Positions 53,464 to 62,466 of a DNA stretch of 64,000 nt are shown piece by piece. Origin of the DNA: Thiorhodovibrio winogradskyi (GTDB taxonomy: Bacteria; Pseudomonadota; Gammaproteobacteria; Chromatiales; Chromatiaceae); contig NZ_CP121472.1 of the NCBI RefSeq assembly GCF_036208045.1, forward strand, positions 4,909,531 through 4,973,530, given 5' to 3'. Position numbers and translations under genes: made by a program. The notes under the pieces were generated by a model. It worked only from the letters and a program-made list of their open reading frames with translations, was not told where the DNA came from and did no database searches. Each line of letters begins with the position of its first letter. The stretch's first letter is position 1.

Positions 53464-55256
53464 TCGCCATCAGGCGATGGGCGGTCTGGGGTGCTGCGCC
53501 ACACCAGCCGCTCAAAGCCCAAGGCCACTACCGCATGGGTGTGCAGGCGCAGGCGCACGCCATAGGTCTGTTCCAGCCCCTGGCGGTAATGGGCCAATTG
53601 GGTTTCAGCGGCCTCCAGACTGGCCGCCACCTGGGGCAGACTGGCCAGTTCCTCACGCGACTGGGTGCGCACGTCCTGGCCGCTTTGCCCGATCTCTTGC
53701 AGGCTCAGATACTTGAACTCCAGCAGATGATCCAGCAGCGCGAAGCGGCGCATCTCCTCACGCACGATCAGCGACAGATCGGCATAGCCGCGATCAATCG
53801 CCGTTTCTGAATCCATCACATAGAAAATATCGGCAAACAGGGCGACCAGAAAGACGGTTTTCACCGTCAGCTCATTGGACCAGCGATAGTCGCGATTGTC
53901 GAACACTCGCAGGTGATGCGTCTCCAGCACTTCAATCAGCGGGCTGAGATCGCCCTGGGTATAGAGCACCTTGGCTGCCTCGCGCAGGCTTTCGCGCTCC
54001 GGATATTCGGGGAACAACTGGTCATGGATACGCTCGACATAGAGCTTGCGAATCACCAGATTGGGAATGCCCAGCACCAATTCACCGAAAGCCGTCTGAT
54101 CTTTGAGCGTTAAAGCGCCAAGAAAATACAACAGCGACCCCAGAAAAGGCGCGTCCTTGGGCGCGCGGCGCATATCCTCCACCCCAAAGCGATGTGCGAG
54201 ACTCGCAATCACCGGCGGATGTTCGGGATCGAGCGCGGCACCGATCAGTTCAGCGCCATGCGGCTGGCGGGCGACAAAGTCGATGCGATTGCGATCCATC
54301 GCCAGGTTGCTGTCAAGCATTTCTCGGGGTGGTTGACCAGTGGTGGCCAGGGCATCGAAGAAGTACAGCGCGAGCGTTGGGTTGTAGAGCCCCGGCCCCG
54401 GCTCGTAGCCGAAGCGATAGCCGTTGTACCAGGTGCGCATGGTCGCCAGCATCCGTGCCGACCAGTTTCGGTCGCGCCCTTGCTCTACGGTCAGCTGATC
54501 CAGCACAGCAGCGACTTCCGCCTCGCTAAAGCCGCACAGATCAACGAAACGCGCATCCAGGCTGATATCCTTGGAGACATTGTAGCCACTGGAAATATCG
54601 GCCAGCACCACCGGTGAGACTCCAGTAATGAAGACCCGATCAATGCCCGCACCCGATGCGAGGGACTTGACCGCCTTAAACACCGTTTTGAGCAGCCCCT
54701 CGCCTGACACCAGCGCATCGTAATCCGCCCGGCTGCGGTGCATCAGTTCATTGGCGAAGTTGTCGTATTCATCGATGAGCAGATAGAGATCATGGCCCTG
54801 GGCGCGCGCGGAGCTCACTGCGGCACGAAAAGCGACCAAGCCATCGCTCGGATGCGCCTGCAGATCGCCGCCGAGCCGGTCAGCATAGCGAACCCCAAAA
54901 TCCGCAACCTGGGCATTGATGTGGTTGTGCAAGGCTTGGCGGATTTCGGCGAGATTGCCACTGGCATCCACCATGGAGAAATCCCAGCGCAGTACAAAGT
55001 AACGGTTGCGGCGCGCGGTCGGCTCGCGACCAATGGCGAGCGCGCCGAACAGGGCGTCGAATTCATCGGCCCGTGCCAGATCGTAGTAATTCTCCAGCGT
55101 CGTCAGCCAGGCCGTCTTACCAAAACGGCGTGGGCGCAGAAAGAGCAGCTGATCGCCCGCTTTCTCCAACACCCGGATGCGATCAGTGCGATCGGCGTAG
55201 TAGTAACCTTCGACGATGATTTTGTGAAAATCAGCGGTGCCGTAGGGGAATTTCAT
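53460..55256 (-). CDS. AAA-ATPase-like/PD-(D/E)XK nuclease-domain protein, intact copy B
   Basis: The 598-aa protein starts MKFPYGTADFHKIIVEGYYY. The AAA-ATPase-like domain (about residues 1-330) shows a P-loop RPRRFGKTAWLTTLENYYD (near 40), Walker B YLLIDEYDNFANELM and VFITGVSPVVLADISSGYNV. The C-terminal PD-(D/E)XK domain (about 480-560) has GYADLSLIVREEMRR (Asp) and LLEFKYLSL (Glu, Lys). This is the AAA-ATPase_like (PF09820) plus PDDEXK_9 layout, common in gammaproteobacteria and anaerobes without assigned function. The ATG at 55,256 is shared by all copies. It is the only undamaged copy of at least four in this window and converges on an adhesin fragment. Confidence 0.92.
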   Translation of the reverse strand: MKFPYGTADFHKIIVEGYYYADRTDRIRVLEKAGDQLLFLRPRRFGKTAWLTTLENYYDLARADEFDALFGALAIGREPTARRNRYFVLRWDFSMVDASGNLAEIRQALHNHINAQVADFGVRYADRLGGDLQAHPSDGLVAFRAAVSSARAQGHDLYLLIDEYDNFANELMHRSRADYDALVSGEGLLKTVFKAVKSLASGAGIDRVFITGVSPVVLADISSGYNVSKDISLDARFVDLCGFSEAEVAAVLDQLTVEQGRDRNWSARMLATMRTWYNGYRFGYEPGPGLYNPTLALYFFDALATTGQPPREMLDSNLAMDRNRIDFVARQPHGAELIGAALDPEHPPVIASLAHRFGVEDMRRAPKDAPFLGSLLYFLGALTLKDQTAFGELVLGIPNLVIRKLYVERIHDQLFPEYPERESLREAAKVLYTQGDLSPLIEVLETHHLRVFDNRDYRWSNELTVKTVFLVALFADIFYVMDSETAIDRGYADLSLIVREEMRRFALLDHLLEFKYLSLQEIGQSGQDVRTQSREELASLPQVAASLEAAETQLAHYRQGLEQTYGVRLRLHTHAVVALGFERLVWRSTPDRPSPDGD

Positions 55257-55385
55257 GGTGGATGACCTGCAAAATTTGAGCACGGGGCAAGTATAAGGGA
55301 GTCGCCACTCGAAAAGCTGAAGCGCCGCAACGCCAAGAAGATAGGTCAAAGAACAACCTGATGCGCCCCCGTTCCGTTCCTTTTT
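55257..55385. other. Upstream remnant shared with the LicD-like gene locus
   Basis: The sequence upstream of ATPase copy B (GTATAAGGGAGTCG, CCGCCAAGAAG-like, then GATGCGCCCCC near 55,371) matches that upstream of copy C (GTATAATGGAGTCG near 61,105, CCGCCAAGAAG, GATGCGCCCCCC at 61,171), which leads into the intact LicD-like gene. Here the similarity ends a few bases past the LicD-like start. It is a trace of the same gene neighbourhood. The 90 bp after it hold nothing recognised. Confidence 0.6.
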
Positions 55386-55474
55386 TCGCTTTCCCGATTT
55401 TGCTCGCCATTCACATTAGAGTCCTGGCCATGGTCTATCGCCGAACCCACCTATTACACGTCTAGAAAGCCGCT

Positions 55475-56491
55475 CTACCGGCCTCGCCTCAGACTGCCTG
55501 GGGTATAGCCGAACTTGCGCTTGAACGCCGTGATGAAATGATTGACATGCGAGTAGCCCAGTCGCGCCGCGAGCACTTTCAAAGGGATGGGATCTGCCTG
55601 CAACAGCGCATGAGCTTGGGTCAAGCGGTAATCGGTGAGGAAGCTGAAGATCGACTGCCCGTACTCTGCCACGAAATCATCATTTAGGCGTCGCGCTGAA
55701 AGTCCGAAATCTGTCGAAAGCTGACTCGGGGTAGGCGTATGCCCCTCAAGGTTTCGGAGGTAGTCATGTAGCTCCCGGATGCGTGCGGAATGCCGCCGTT
55801 CTTTGGTCGGCGCCTCTTCCCGTGAAACAAACTCATACAACCCCGCCAGATACTCCAGAACCTTCCCCTGCGCATAGAGCCTGCGTGCCGGGCCCTGATG
55901 CCTTGAGTCCAGCGCCATGCGCAGTGGTGAAGACACATAATTCGGCATCGAATGGACTGACGTTGGCGTCTGGTGACCAATCCTCAATCGATCTAACAAG
56001 GCGCTGACAGGCTCATCTCCCAGCATCATCAGCAGGCTTTGCTCGGGAATGACGATCGACCTCATTTCGGAATACACGCCACCTTCGATCATTATCGTGG
56101 CATGCCATTCCCGATGAAAACGAAAAGTATCCCGCCCCGACCTAGCGAGAATATCGACAGGCGGGTGATCTCTTCCGTTCCAATACTCTCGATGGCAGGC
56201 GGTACCGGAGATCCAGATCTGCGCATTAAATAGTGGCTCGATAGGCGAAATATCAACCTCAAACAACGACAACAGCCGGCTCGGCGCCTTTTCGAACTGG
56301 TGGCAGGCGTGAAAAAGGCAGACGTCATCACCGAGTTGCAACTTATTCACCCAAGCCTGCCCAATCTCTTGCGGTAGGGGATAGTCAACGCGCTCGACCT
56401 GAAAACGCTCTTGCCCCGCCGAGGCACCGGGCGGCCCTTCCGGCACAAGCAGCCAGTGAAGCCGATATTCGATCGCGGTTCGAGATTTCAT
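55475..56491 (-). CDS. AraC-family transcriptional regulator
   Basis: The 338-aa protein ends with an AraC-type double helix-turn-helix domain (about residues 235-335): HTPTPSQLSTDFGLSARRLN, FLTDYRLTQAHALLQ and PLKVLAARLGYSHVNHFITA, then FKRKFGYTPGSLRRG. The N-terminal part is a cupin-less, unknown sensing region with IWISGTACHREYW. The ATG at 56,491 (MKSRTAIEYRLHWLLVPEG) seems best, though no strong ribosome site is seen and frames open to 56,581. It is divergent from the DUF4347 adhesin gene, so it could control it; the inducer is unknown. Confidence 0.88.
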   Translation of the reverse strand: MKSRTAIEYRLHWLLVPEGPPGASAGQERFQVERVDYPLPQEIGQAWVNKLQLGDDVCLFHACHQFEKAPSRLLSLFEVDISPIEPLFNAQIWISGTACHREYWNGRDHPPVDILARSGRDTFRFHREWHATIMIEGGVYSEMRSIVIPEQSLLMMLGDEPVSALLDRLRIGHQTPTSVHSMPNYVSSPLRMALDSRHQGPARRLYAQGKVLEYLAGLYEFVSREEAPTKERRHSARIRELHDYLRNLEGHTPTPSQLSTDFGLSARRLNDDFVAEYGQSIFSFLTDYRLTQAHALLQADPIPLKVLAARLGYSHVNHFITAFKRKFGYTPGSLRRGR

Positions 56492-56602
56492 ACCGTGGAG
56501 TCTACGCAAATTTCCTCCCGCCAGCATCACCAATACAGAAATTCGTAGAACTTGAGGCATTTTGCGTAGAAAACGCAACATCCGCCTCAGGAAATCCGGT
56601 GC

Positions 56603-56710
56603 ATGATCACCTCAACAAAAAAACTCTGGGTAGTCATCGGTGCAATGCCGATTCAATTCTTCCAACTTGCCGCCGAGGCCGCCACAATTTTTTTTGAGCA
56701 AAAGCCATGA
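56603..56710 (+). CDS. Possible 35-aa leader peptide coupled to the DUF4347 gene
   Basis: A short frame begins at an ATG with AGGAA 9 bases upstream and encodes MITSTKKLWVVIGAMPIQFF plus a further 15 residues. Its TGA overlaps the ATG of the DUF4347 gene (ATGA), a layout typical of translational coupling. It lies in the region divergent to the AraC regulator. No family is recognised, and coding is suggested only by this arrangement. Confidence 0.35.
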   Translation: MITSTKKLWVVIGAMPIQFFQLAAEAATIFFEQKP

Positions 56711-58917
56711 ATCAAGCCAATAAGATTGCCTTCATCGACACCCGTGTTGCTGACTACTCAACCCTCATCGCCGGTTTACCGGCCGATATTGAAGTCGTCC
56801 TCATCGATGGCGGTAACGGCCTGCAGCAAATGGCCGATGCGCTGGCGGGGCGCAGCGGTATGGCCGCCATCCATGTCTTCAGCCACGGCAGCACCGGTGC
56901 GCTGCAACTGGGCGATACCTGGCTCACTGGCGACAACCTCAACAGCTACGCCCCGCTGCTGGCCCAGATCGGCCAGAGCCTCACGGCCGACGGCGATTTG
57001 CTGCTCTACGGCTGCAATGTCGGCGCTGGCGAGACGGGGCAGGCGTTTGTCGAATCCATCGCGAGGATTGCGCAGGCTGATGTGGCGGCTTCGGATGATT
57101 TAACAGGAAATGCTGCGCTTGGCGGGGATTGGGTGCTGGAGGTGCAGCAAGGTTTCATCGAAGCGAATGAACTCAGCTCCAAAGAATACGGCGGAACTCT
57201 GGAATATACCAATGTGAATTTTACCACGACCGCTATTATCACCGGATACGCGGTAGCTGGAGAGTACGGTAGTGTCGCGGTGACAGACATACCGCTTATT
57301 ATTTTCGGAGGTGTAAACGGTACTAATGAAAATGTTGGAATATTCAGTGTAGGCGACGCAACAGGTATTTCTCACAAAATTCCATCGCAAATAGATCATC
57401 TTTTTATAAATAACAGTAACGGAACAGATTTTGATATATCTCAATTCAAGGTTTATAACCCAGGAGGTTCTGCGGTATCTCTCACTATTACGGGGTACGC
57501 GGATAAATGGCTTGGAGGTGCAACAGTAATAACTGATTCAACAAAAACCGCTGCAGCATCAGGTTGGTCAACCATAGATCTAACCGACTTCACGGGTATT
57601 ACTAGTCTGAAAATTGATTTTTCCGACGATACCGAGTTGTATTTCAACGAGTTTTATATTCAAAACACCAACACCAACACCAACACCAACACCAACACCA
57701 ACACCAACACCAACACCGCTCCGAGCGTAAACACACCAACCGCTATCTCGCTGACCGACACCACAGCAGCGGATACTTTCAGCAACACCACCGGCACCCT
57801 GGGTGCCACCGACTCTGACGGCATTGCCAGCTACGGCATCAGCGACCCGACCAGCACCAGCGCCAACTTCACCGACAACAGCATCACCTACGACGTCTCC
57901 AAGACCGGCACATACGGCACGCTGTATGTAGTGAGCACCGGCACGGACAAGGGCAAATACATTTACGTCCCCAACGCCAGCGCCATCAACGCGGTAGCTG
58001 CGGGCGCCACGCCCTCCGAAACCTTCACCGTTACCGCCACCGACAGTAACGCCACTCCAGCTACTGGTAACGCGACGCTAACGATCAACGTGACCGGGGC
58101 CAACGACACCCCCACCGACATCACCCTGTCAAGCGCTACGGTTACAACATACGATGCCGCCGACGCAACGGTAGGCGCACTGTCTTCGACTGACCCGGAC
58201 GCCGGCGATACCTTCACCTACAGCCTGGTGAGTGGCACGGGCGATACCAACAATGGGTTGTTCAACATCTCCGGCAACAATTTGCGGGCGACCAATCCTT
58301 CCGCGCTGACGGCCGGCACCTACAGCGTGCTCGTTCGCACCACCGATGCCAACTCGGCTACCTACGACAAGGCATTTTCAGTCACCGTCACCGATGCACT
58401 GGTGGTCACCACGCTTTCTGATACCGGAGCTGATGCCACCACAGGCGGAAGCTATGCAGACGAACTGGCCGACGGTGACGGTTTGAGCCTGCATGAAGCG
58501 GCTGCGCTGGCATCAGCAGGTGGCAAGACCATCGGGTTTGTGGTCGAGCTGAACGGCCAGACAATTACGCTGAGCACTAGCACGATCATCCTGGCGGCGG
58601 GTACCACCATGGATGCCGATGCGGCAGGAACGCTCACCATTGCCGACAATACGCTGGAGCTGACCAGTGGCGACATGACGCTCAACAATGGCGCGGGCGA
58701 CATGCTGAACATCAACAGTTCGATTGTAAGCACGGGTGGCGGCATCACCACAACCGGCGCTGGCACGGTTCAGCTTGGCGGCGCGGCCAGCTACACCGAT
58801 CCCACGGCCGTAAACGGGACGAGCACCTTGCTGGTGAATGGCGCCCACCCCCCGCCCCGGCCACCGAGCTGTTCACCCATGCCGGCTATCGCGTGCTCGA
58901 TGTCTATCAGCGCCTGA
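56707..58917 (+). CDS. DUF4347-domain repeat adhesin, 3'-truncated and fused to foreign sequence
   Basis: The frame begins MNQANKIAFIDTRVADYSTL, a DUF4347 domain (about residues 1-165; IHVFSHGSTGALQLGDTWL, LLLYGCNVGAGETGQ), a module placed at the N-terminus of very large secreted adhesins. A markedly AT-rich stretch follows (about 57,190-57,660), then an Asn-Thr dipeptide run, then cadherin/VCBS-like repeats (PSETFTVTATDSNATPATGN, DPDAGDTFTYSLVSGTGD) and the start of a beta-helix-like region. At about 58,841 the sequence switches to the end of the TIGR03032-acetyltransferase gene, read out of frame to the stop at 58,917. The usual long repeat part and secretion signal are missing, so function is doubtful. 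Confidence 0.88.
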   Translation: MNQANKIAFIDTRVADYSTLIAGLPADIEVVLIDGGNGLQQMADALAGRSGMAAIHVFSHGSTGALQLGDTWLTGDNLNSYAPLLAQIGQSLTADGDLLLYGCNVGAGETGQAFVESIARIAQADVAASDDLTGNAALGGDWVLEVQQGFIEANELSSKEYGGTLEYTNVNFTTTAIITGYAVAGEYGSVAVTDIPLIIFGGVNGTNENVGIFSVGDATGISHKIPSQIDHLFINNSNGTDFDISQFKVYNPGGSAVSLTITGYADKWLGGATVITDSTKTAAASGWSTIDLTDFTGITSLKIDFSDDTELYFNEFYIQNTNTNTNTNTNTNTNTNTAPSVNTPTAISLTDTTAADTFSNTTGTLGATDSDGIASYGISDPTSTSANFTDNSITYDVSKTGTYGTLYVVSTGTDKGKYIYVPNASAINAVAAGATPSETFTVTATDSNATPATGNATLTINVTGANDTPTDITLSSATVTTYDAADATVGALSSTDPDAGDTFTYSLVSGTGDTNNGLFNISGNNLRATNPSALTAGTYSVLVRTTDANSATYDKAFSVTVTDALVVTTLSDTGADATTGGSYADELADGDGLSLHEAAALASAGGKTIGFVVELNGQTITLSTSTIILAAGTTMDADAAGTLTIADNTLELTSGDMTLNNGAGDMLNINSSIVSTGGGITTTGAGTVQLGGAASYTDPTAVNGTSTLLVNGAHPPPRPPSCSPMPAIACSMSISA
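57664..57717 (+). repeat. Hexanucleotide repeat (AACACC) x9
   Basis: Nine perfect copies of AACACC encode a run of Asn-Thr dipeptides between the AT-rich part and the cadherin-like repeats of the DUF4347 adhesin. A 6-bp unit lets slippage change linker length without shifting frame. Confidence 0.95.
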
Positions 58918-59402
58918 GCGCGCCGGAGCAAGCCGAGATCGCCGCCTTCTGGCTGGAGCAGCAACTGCTGCCGCCTGCGGAAGCGCAACGGCGTGTCGGC
59001 GAGGTCTGCTTTCTGGTGCGTGCCGGCAGCGACGCCCTGGTGGGCATCGGCAGCCTCTACCCCGGCGAGCTGTCCGACAACGGGCAAGAGCGCCGCGTGC
59101 TCTACGGTCGAACCTATCTGCACCCGAGCGCCCGTGGTCATGTCCGCTTGTATCTCGGCTTGCTGCAAGCCGAACGTACACTTATCGCCGACCCTCGGCT
59201 AGGCCGCAGCGGCGCGACCGCCACCGCCTTTGAAACCGAAAATCCCCGTTTGATGAGCCGCGCCTGGCGGCGCCTCTTTACCCGGCAGGGTTGGCGGCGA
59301 GTGGGTGCCAGCGCCTGCGGGCGCGACCTGTGGATATCAGAAAACATCCCGGGCGATACGCCCGATCGCCGACCTTCGTCACGAATGAATCATGATTGCT
59401 AA
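58842..59402 (+). pseudogene. 3' fragment of the TIGR03032-acetyltransferase gene (second GNAT unit)
   Basis: From GGCGCCCACC onward this matches the last 185 codons of the intact gene at 37,319-39,370: AGYRVLDVYQRLSAPEQAEI, EVCFLVRAGSDALVGIG and RRLFTRQGWRRVGA, to a stop at 59,402. An additional C early in the fragment shifts it against the upstream DUF4347 frame. It has no start codon of its own. The breakpoint is the same as in the broken copy at 28,816-29,962, and the 3' flank is almost identical to that copy. Confidence 0.85.
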
Positions 59403-59423
59403 CTGAAGCCCAAGGGGATTCCC

Positions 59424-60150
59424 ATGTCAACGCCCAACTTCCTCACTCCAACCACCAACCACTTCGGCCTGGCCAACGTGGGCACCTATTCCGCCCCGAC
59501 CTTCGCCGACCTCGACGGCGACGGTGACCTGGATGCCTTGATCGGCAATTACGATGGCAACACGCTGTTTTTCGAGAATGAACTGCCCAATGCCGCGCCC
59601 ACCATCACCTCCGATGGCGGTGGTGCCACGGCGGCGATCAGCGTGGCCGAGAATCAAACGACCGTGACGACTGTCACCGCCACCGATGCCGATAACGACC
59701 CCATCACTTACAGCATCAGCGGCGGCGCCGATGCGGGTAAGTTCAGCATCGTCGGCGCAACCGGCGCCCTCACCTTTGCCTCGGCCCCCGACTTCGAGAA
59801 CCCGACCGACACCGGCAGCGATAACACCTACGAAGTCATTGTCCAGGTCAGCGACGGCAACGGCGGCACTGACACGCAAACCCTTGCTGTGACGTTGACC
59901 GATGTTGCGGAAGGTGGTGGCGGTGGCGACCCCACGCCAGAACCCGAGCCGGAACCGGAACCGGAACCGGAACCCATCATCCCACCCCGAGGACTGGGAC
60001 GAGCTACCCAACGACAACGGGGACAATGTGCCCGATGCGGTTGAAGATCTCGCTCCGCCAATGGAAGAAGGCGGCATCCAGGGCGATGGCAACGACGACG
60101 GCACCCCCGACAGTGAGCAGGCCGACGTGATTTCGGTGCCCATCCGCGGC
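59424..60150 (+). pseudogene. Small adhesin, frameshifted and 3'-truncated
   Basis: It starts MSTPNFLTPTTNHFGLANVG with AAGGGGA upstream. One FG-GAP repeat (DLDGDGDLDALIGNYDG) and one cadherin repeat (TATDADNDPITYSISGGADA) are followed by a Pro-Glu linker. A lost base after EPIIPP near 59,985 shifts the frame; the continuing sequence EDWDELPNDNGDNVPDAVED runs in the next frame up to VPIRG at 60,150. There it joins the truncated end of the opposing ATPase gene. The natural C-terminal continuation survives at 53,043-53,463. Confidence 0.85.
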
Positions 60151-61071
60151 ATCGAAGAAGTACAGCGCCAGGGTGGGATTGTAGAGACCGGGCCCTGGCT
60201 CATAACCGAAACGATAGCCGTTGTACCAGGTGCGCATGGTCGCGAGCATCCGCGCTGACCAGTCTTGATCACGCCCCTGTTCGCTGGCCAGCGTATCCAG
60301 CACACCCGCGACTTCCGCCTCAGTGAAGCCGCACAGATCGACAAAACGCGCATCCAGGCTGACATCCTTGGAGACGTTGTAGCCACTGGAAATATCGGCC
60401 AACACCACCGGCGACACCCCAGTGATGAACACCCGATCAATGCCGGCGCCCGAGGCGAGGGATTTCACCGCCTTGAACACGGTTTTGAGTAAGCCTTCCC
60501 CTGAGACCAAGGCATCGTAATCCGCCCGCCGCCCGTGTAGCAGTTCATTGGCGAAGTTGTCGTATTCATCGATCAGCAAATATAGATCATGGCCTTGGGC
60601 GCGGGCGGCGTTGACCGCCGAGACCAGGGCAATAAGACCGTTGTCTTTGGATAACCCAAATCCTGGGCTGTCGAGCGCGATAGCGCCAAGGTGCTTGGCG
60701 TAATGCAGAAAGAAACCCTTGACCTGGTTATTGAGATGATCGTGCAAGGCCTGGCGGATCTCCGCCAAATTGCCGCTGGCATCGACCATGGAGAAATCCC
60801 AGCGCAGCACAAAGTAACGGTTGCGGCGCACGGTAGGGTTTTGACCAATGGTGAGCGCTCCAAACAGCGCGTCGAATTCATCGGCCCGGGCCAGATCGTA
60901 GTAGTTCTCCAGCGTCGTTAGCCAGGCGGTTTTGCCGAAGCGGCGTGGACGTAGAAACAACAGTTGCTTGCCGGTATCTTCCAGCGCACGGATGCATGCA
61001 GTGTGATCGGCGTAGTAGTAGCCTTCGTTGCGAATCGCGTGAAAGTCAGCGGTGCCGTAGGGGAATTTCAT
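60004..61071 (-). pseudogene. AAA-ATPase-like gene, 3'-truncated copy C
   Basis: Copy C starts MKFPYGTADFHAIRNEGYYY and is well preserved for about 307 residues, including RPRRFGKTAWLTTLENYYD and LIDEYDNFANELLHGRRADY. After PTLALYFFDA, at about 60,150, homology ends; the frame continues for about 48 codons as antisense of the adhesin fragment before a stop at 60,004. The whole C-terminal PD-(D/E)XK domain is missing. The N-terminal ATPase half could still be produced, but I regard it as a pseudogene. Confidence 0.85.
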
Positions 61072-61171
61072 GGCGGATGACCGAAAAGCGGAGCCTGGGG
61101 GAAGTATAATGGAGTCGGCATGGTCACATCGGCATGGCTTGCAACCGCAACACCGCCAAGAAGAGGATCCG

Positions 61172-62035
61172 ATGCGCCCCCCTATGACAGCGACTGTCAG
61201 TCTGCGCGACCCGGACGCCCTGTGGCGAGCGGCCCATCAGTTGCTCGCTAGCCGTGCCGATGCCGCCGAACTCTTCGCCCGCGCGCTGGCATTGCTGGAG
61301 CCCAAGCCAGCCCATGATGGGCACTGTCTGCGCCTGGGACTCTGTCTGGCGCTGGCGCAATTCTCCACCAACCGCATCGCCGCCTGCCTAGCCAGTCAGA
61401 ACATTGTCGCCTTCGCCTCCAGTGGCGTGTTGCTCGGTCTGGTGCGCGACGGTCGGCTGCTGCCGCACGATAAGGATCTCGATATCGTCGTGCCCATGGC
61501 GTTTTTTCCAGCCGCCCTGAGCGCCTTGCAGCGTCTTGGTTGGCGCCCGGCCTGGACGGCGGTGAACGCGGTCAACTTCCGCTGCCTCATCCACAGTGGC
61601 GCGACGCCCGGGTCGGGCATGACACTGGATCTGTTCGGCTACGCCTTCGACCCCGAGCGGCAGCGCATTCTCGGTGGCTGGTGGCCGAGCGAGCGCGCGC
61701 CTGAGCAGGGGCGTCTGTTGCAGTTCAGTCCCTTTCAACTCGCGCTAGTCGATCACCCCCACGGCCGCCATTGGGATCTGCCGCGGCCCGAGACCCTGCT
61801 CGCTGAACTCTATGGACCCGACTGGCGCACCCCGGATAGCGAATTCGACACCACCCTGGAGACCCCGGCCCTGGTTGCTTACAACGACTACACCCGCGCC
61901 TGGGGTCGGTTGAAACTGCTGGAGGCCTGGGTGCAAGGCCGACCGGCGCGCTTCGCCCGTTTTTTGCACGTGCTAGGCCGGCTTGACCCCGCCGACCCGG
62001 TGTTGGCGCTGTTCAGATCCAGCGTTCCATGCTGA
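61172..62035 (+). CDS. LicD-like nucleotidyltransferase
   Basis: The 287-aa protein has the LicD/fukutin-type pattern: FASSGVLLGLVRDGRLLPHD, then KDLDIVVPMAFFPAALSAL (metal-binding Asp pair), typical of enzymes that transfer phosphocholine or related phospho-groups to surface glycans. Later blocks are GMTLDLFGYAFDPERQRILG and PHGRHWDLPRPETLLAELYG. The ATG at 61,172 follows AGAGG by 5 bases and is preferred over frames open from 61,070. It is the first gene of a three-gene overlapping operon and divergent from ATPase copy C. Confidence 0.85.
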   Translation: MRPPMTATVSLRDPDALWRAAHQLLASRADAAELFARALALLEPKPAHDGHCLRLGLCLALAQFSTNRIAACLASQNIVAFASSGVLLGLVRDGRLLPHDKDLDIVVPMAFFPAALSALQRLGWRPAWTAVNAVNFRCLIHSGATPGSGMTLDLFGYAFDPERQRILGGWWPSERAPEQGRLLQFSPFQLALVDHPHGRHWDLPRPETLLAELYGPDWRTPDSEFDTTLETPALVAYNDYTRAWGRLKLLEAWVQGRPARFARFLHVLGRLDPADPVLALFRSSVPC

Positions 62036-62466
62036 TCGGCGGCACCATTGGCGTGTTTGACCTGCTGCATGTCGGCCACCTGCGCTTTCTCCAGGCCGCC
62101 CGCCAGCGCTGTGATCGGCTCCAGGTCGGGGTCGGCGCTGACGATCTGCTGGCGCGCACCAAGCGCCGACCGGTAATCGATGAGCATCAGCGCTTGGAAC
62201 TCCTCGCCGGCTTGCGTTGCGTCGATGCGGTGTGCCGTTTTGACATCGGCCTGGATCAAACCGCCGCCAGCGCCGAGTGGATCGCCGCCTGGGGCATCGA
62301 GCGCCTGTTCGTCAGTGACGACTGGCGCGGCTCGGCGCGCTGGCAGCGACTCGAACCCCTGTTGGCGCAGCGCGGCATCGGCTGCCTCTGGTTGCCTTAC
62401 ACCGCTGGGATTTCCACCAGCCTGATCCGCCAGCGCATCGCGGAGCCTGAACCAGATGCCCGCTGA
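62029..62466 (+). CDS. TagD-like cytidylyltransferase
   Basis: This 145-aa enzyme belongs to the small nucleotidyltransferase superfamily: IGVFDLLHVGHLRFLQAARQ has the HxGH motif, followed by LQVGVGADDLLARTKRRPVI and a C-terminal YTAGISTSLIRQRI with the ISTS/T motif. Such enzymes make CDP-activated alcohols (for example CDP-glycerol) from CTP. The ATG overlaps the previous stop by 7 bp. With the LicD-like gene upstream it suggests synthesis and transfer of a phospho-alcohol decoration; the substrate is not deducible. Confidence 0.9.
   Translation: MLIGGTIGVFDLLHVGHLRFLQAARQRCDRLQVGVGADDLLARTKRRPVIDEHQRLELLAGLRCVDAVCRFDIGLDQTAASAEWIAAWGIERLFVSDDWRGSARWQRLEPLLAQRGIGCLWLPYTAGISTSLIRQRIAEPEPDAR

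Noticed and set aside
60004-60149. The last 48 codons of the ATPase copy C frame
   Set aside because: They are the antisense of the adhesin fragment, not part of the ATPase family; the homologous part ends at about 60,150.
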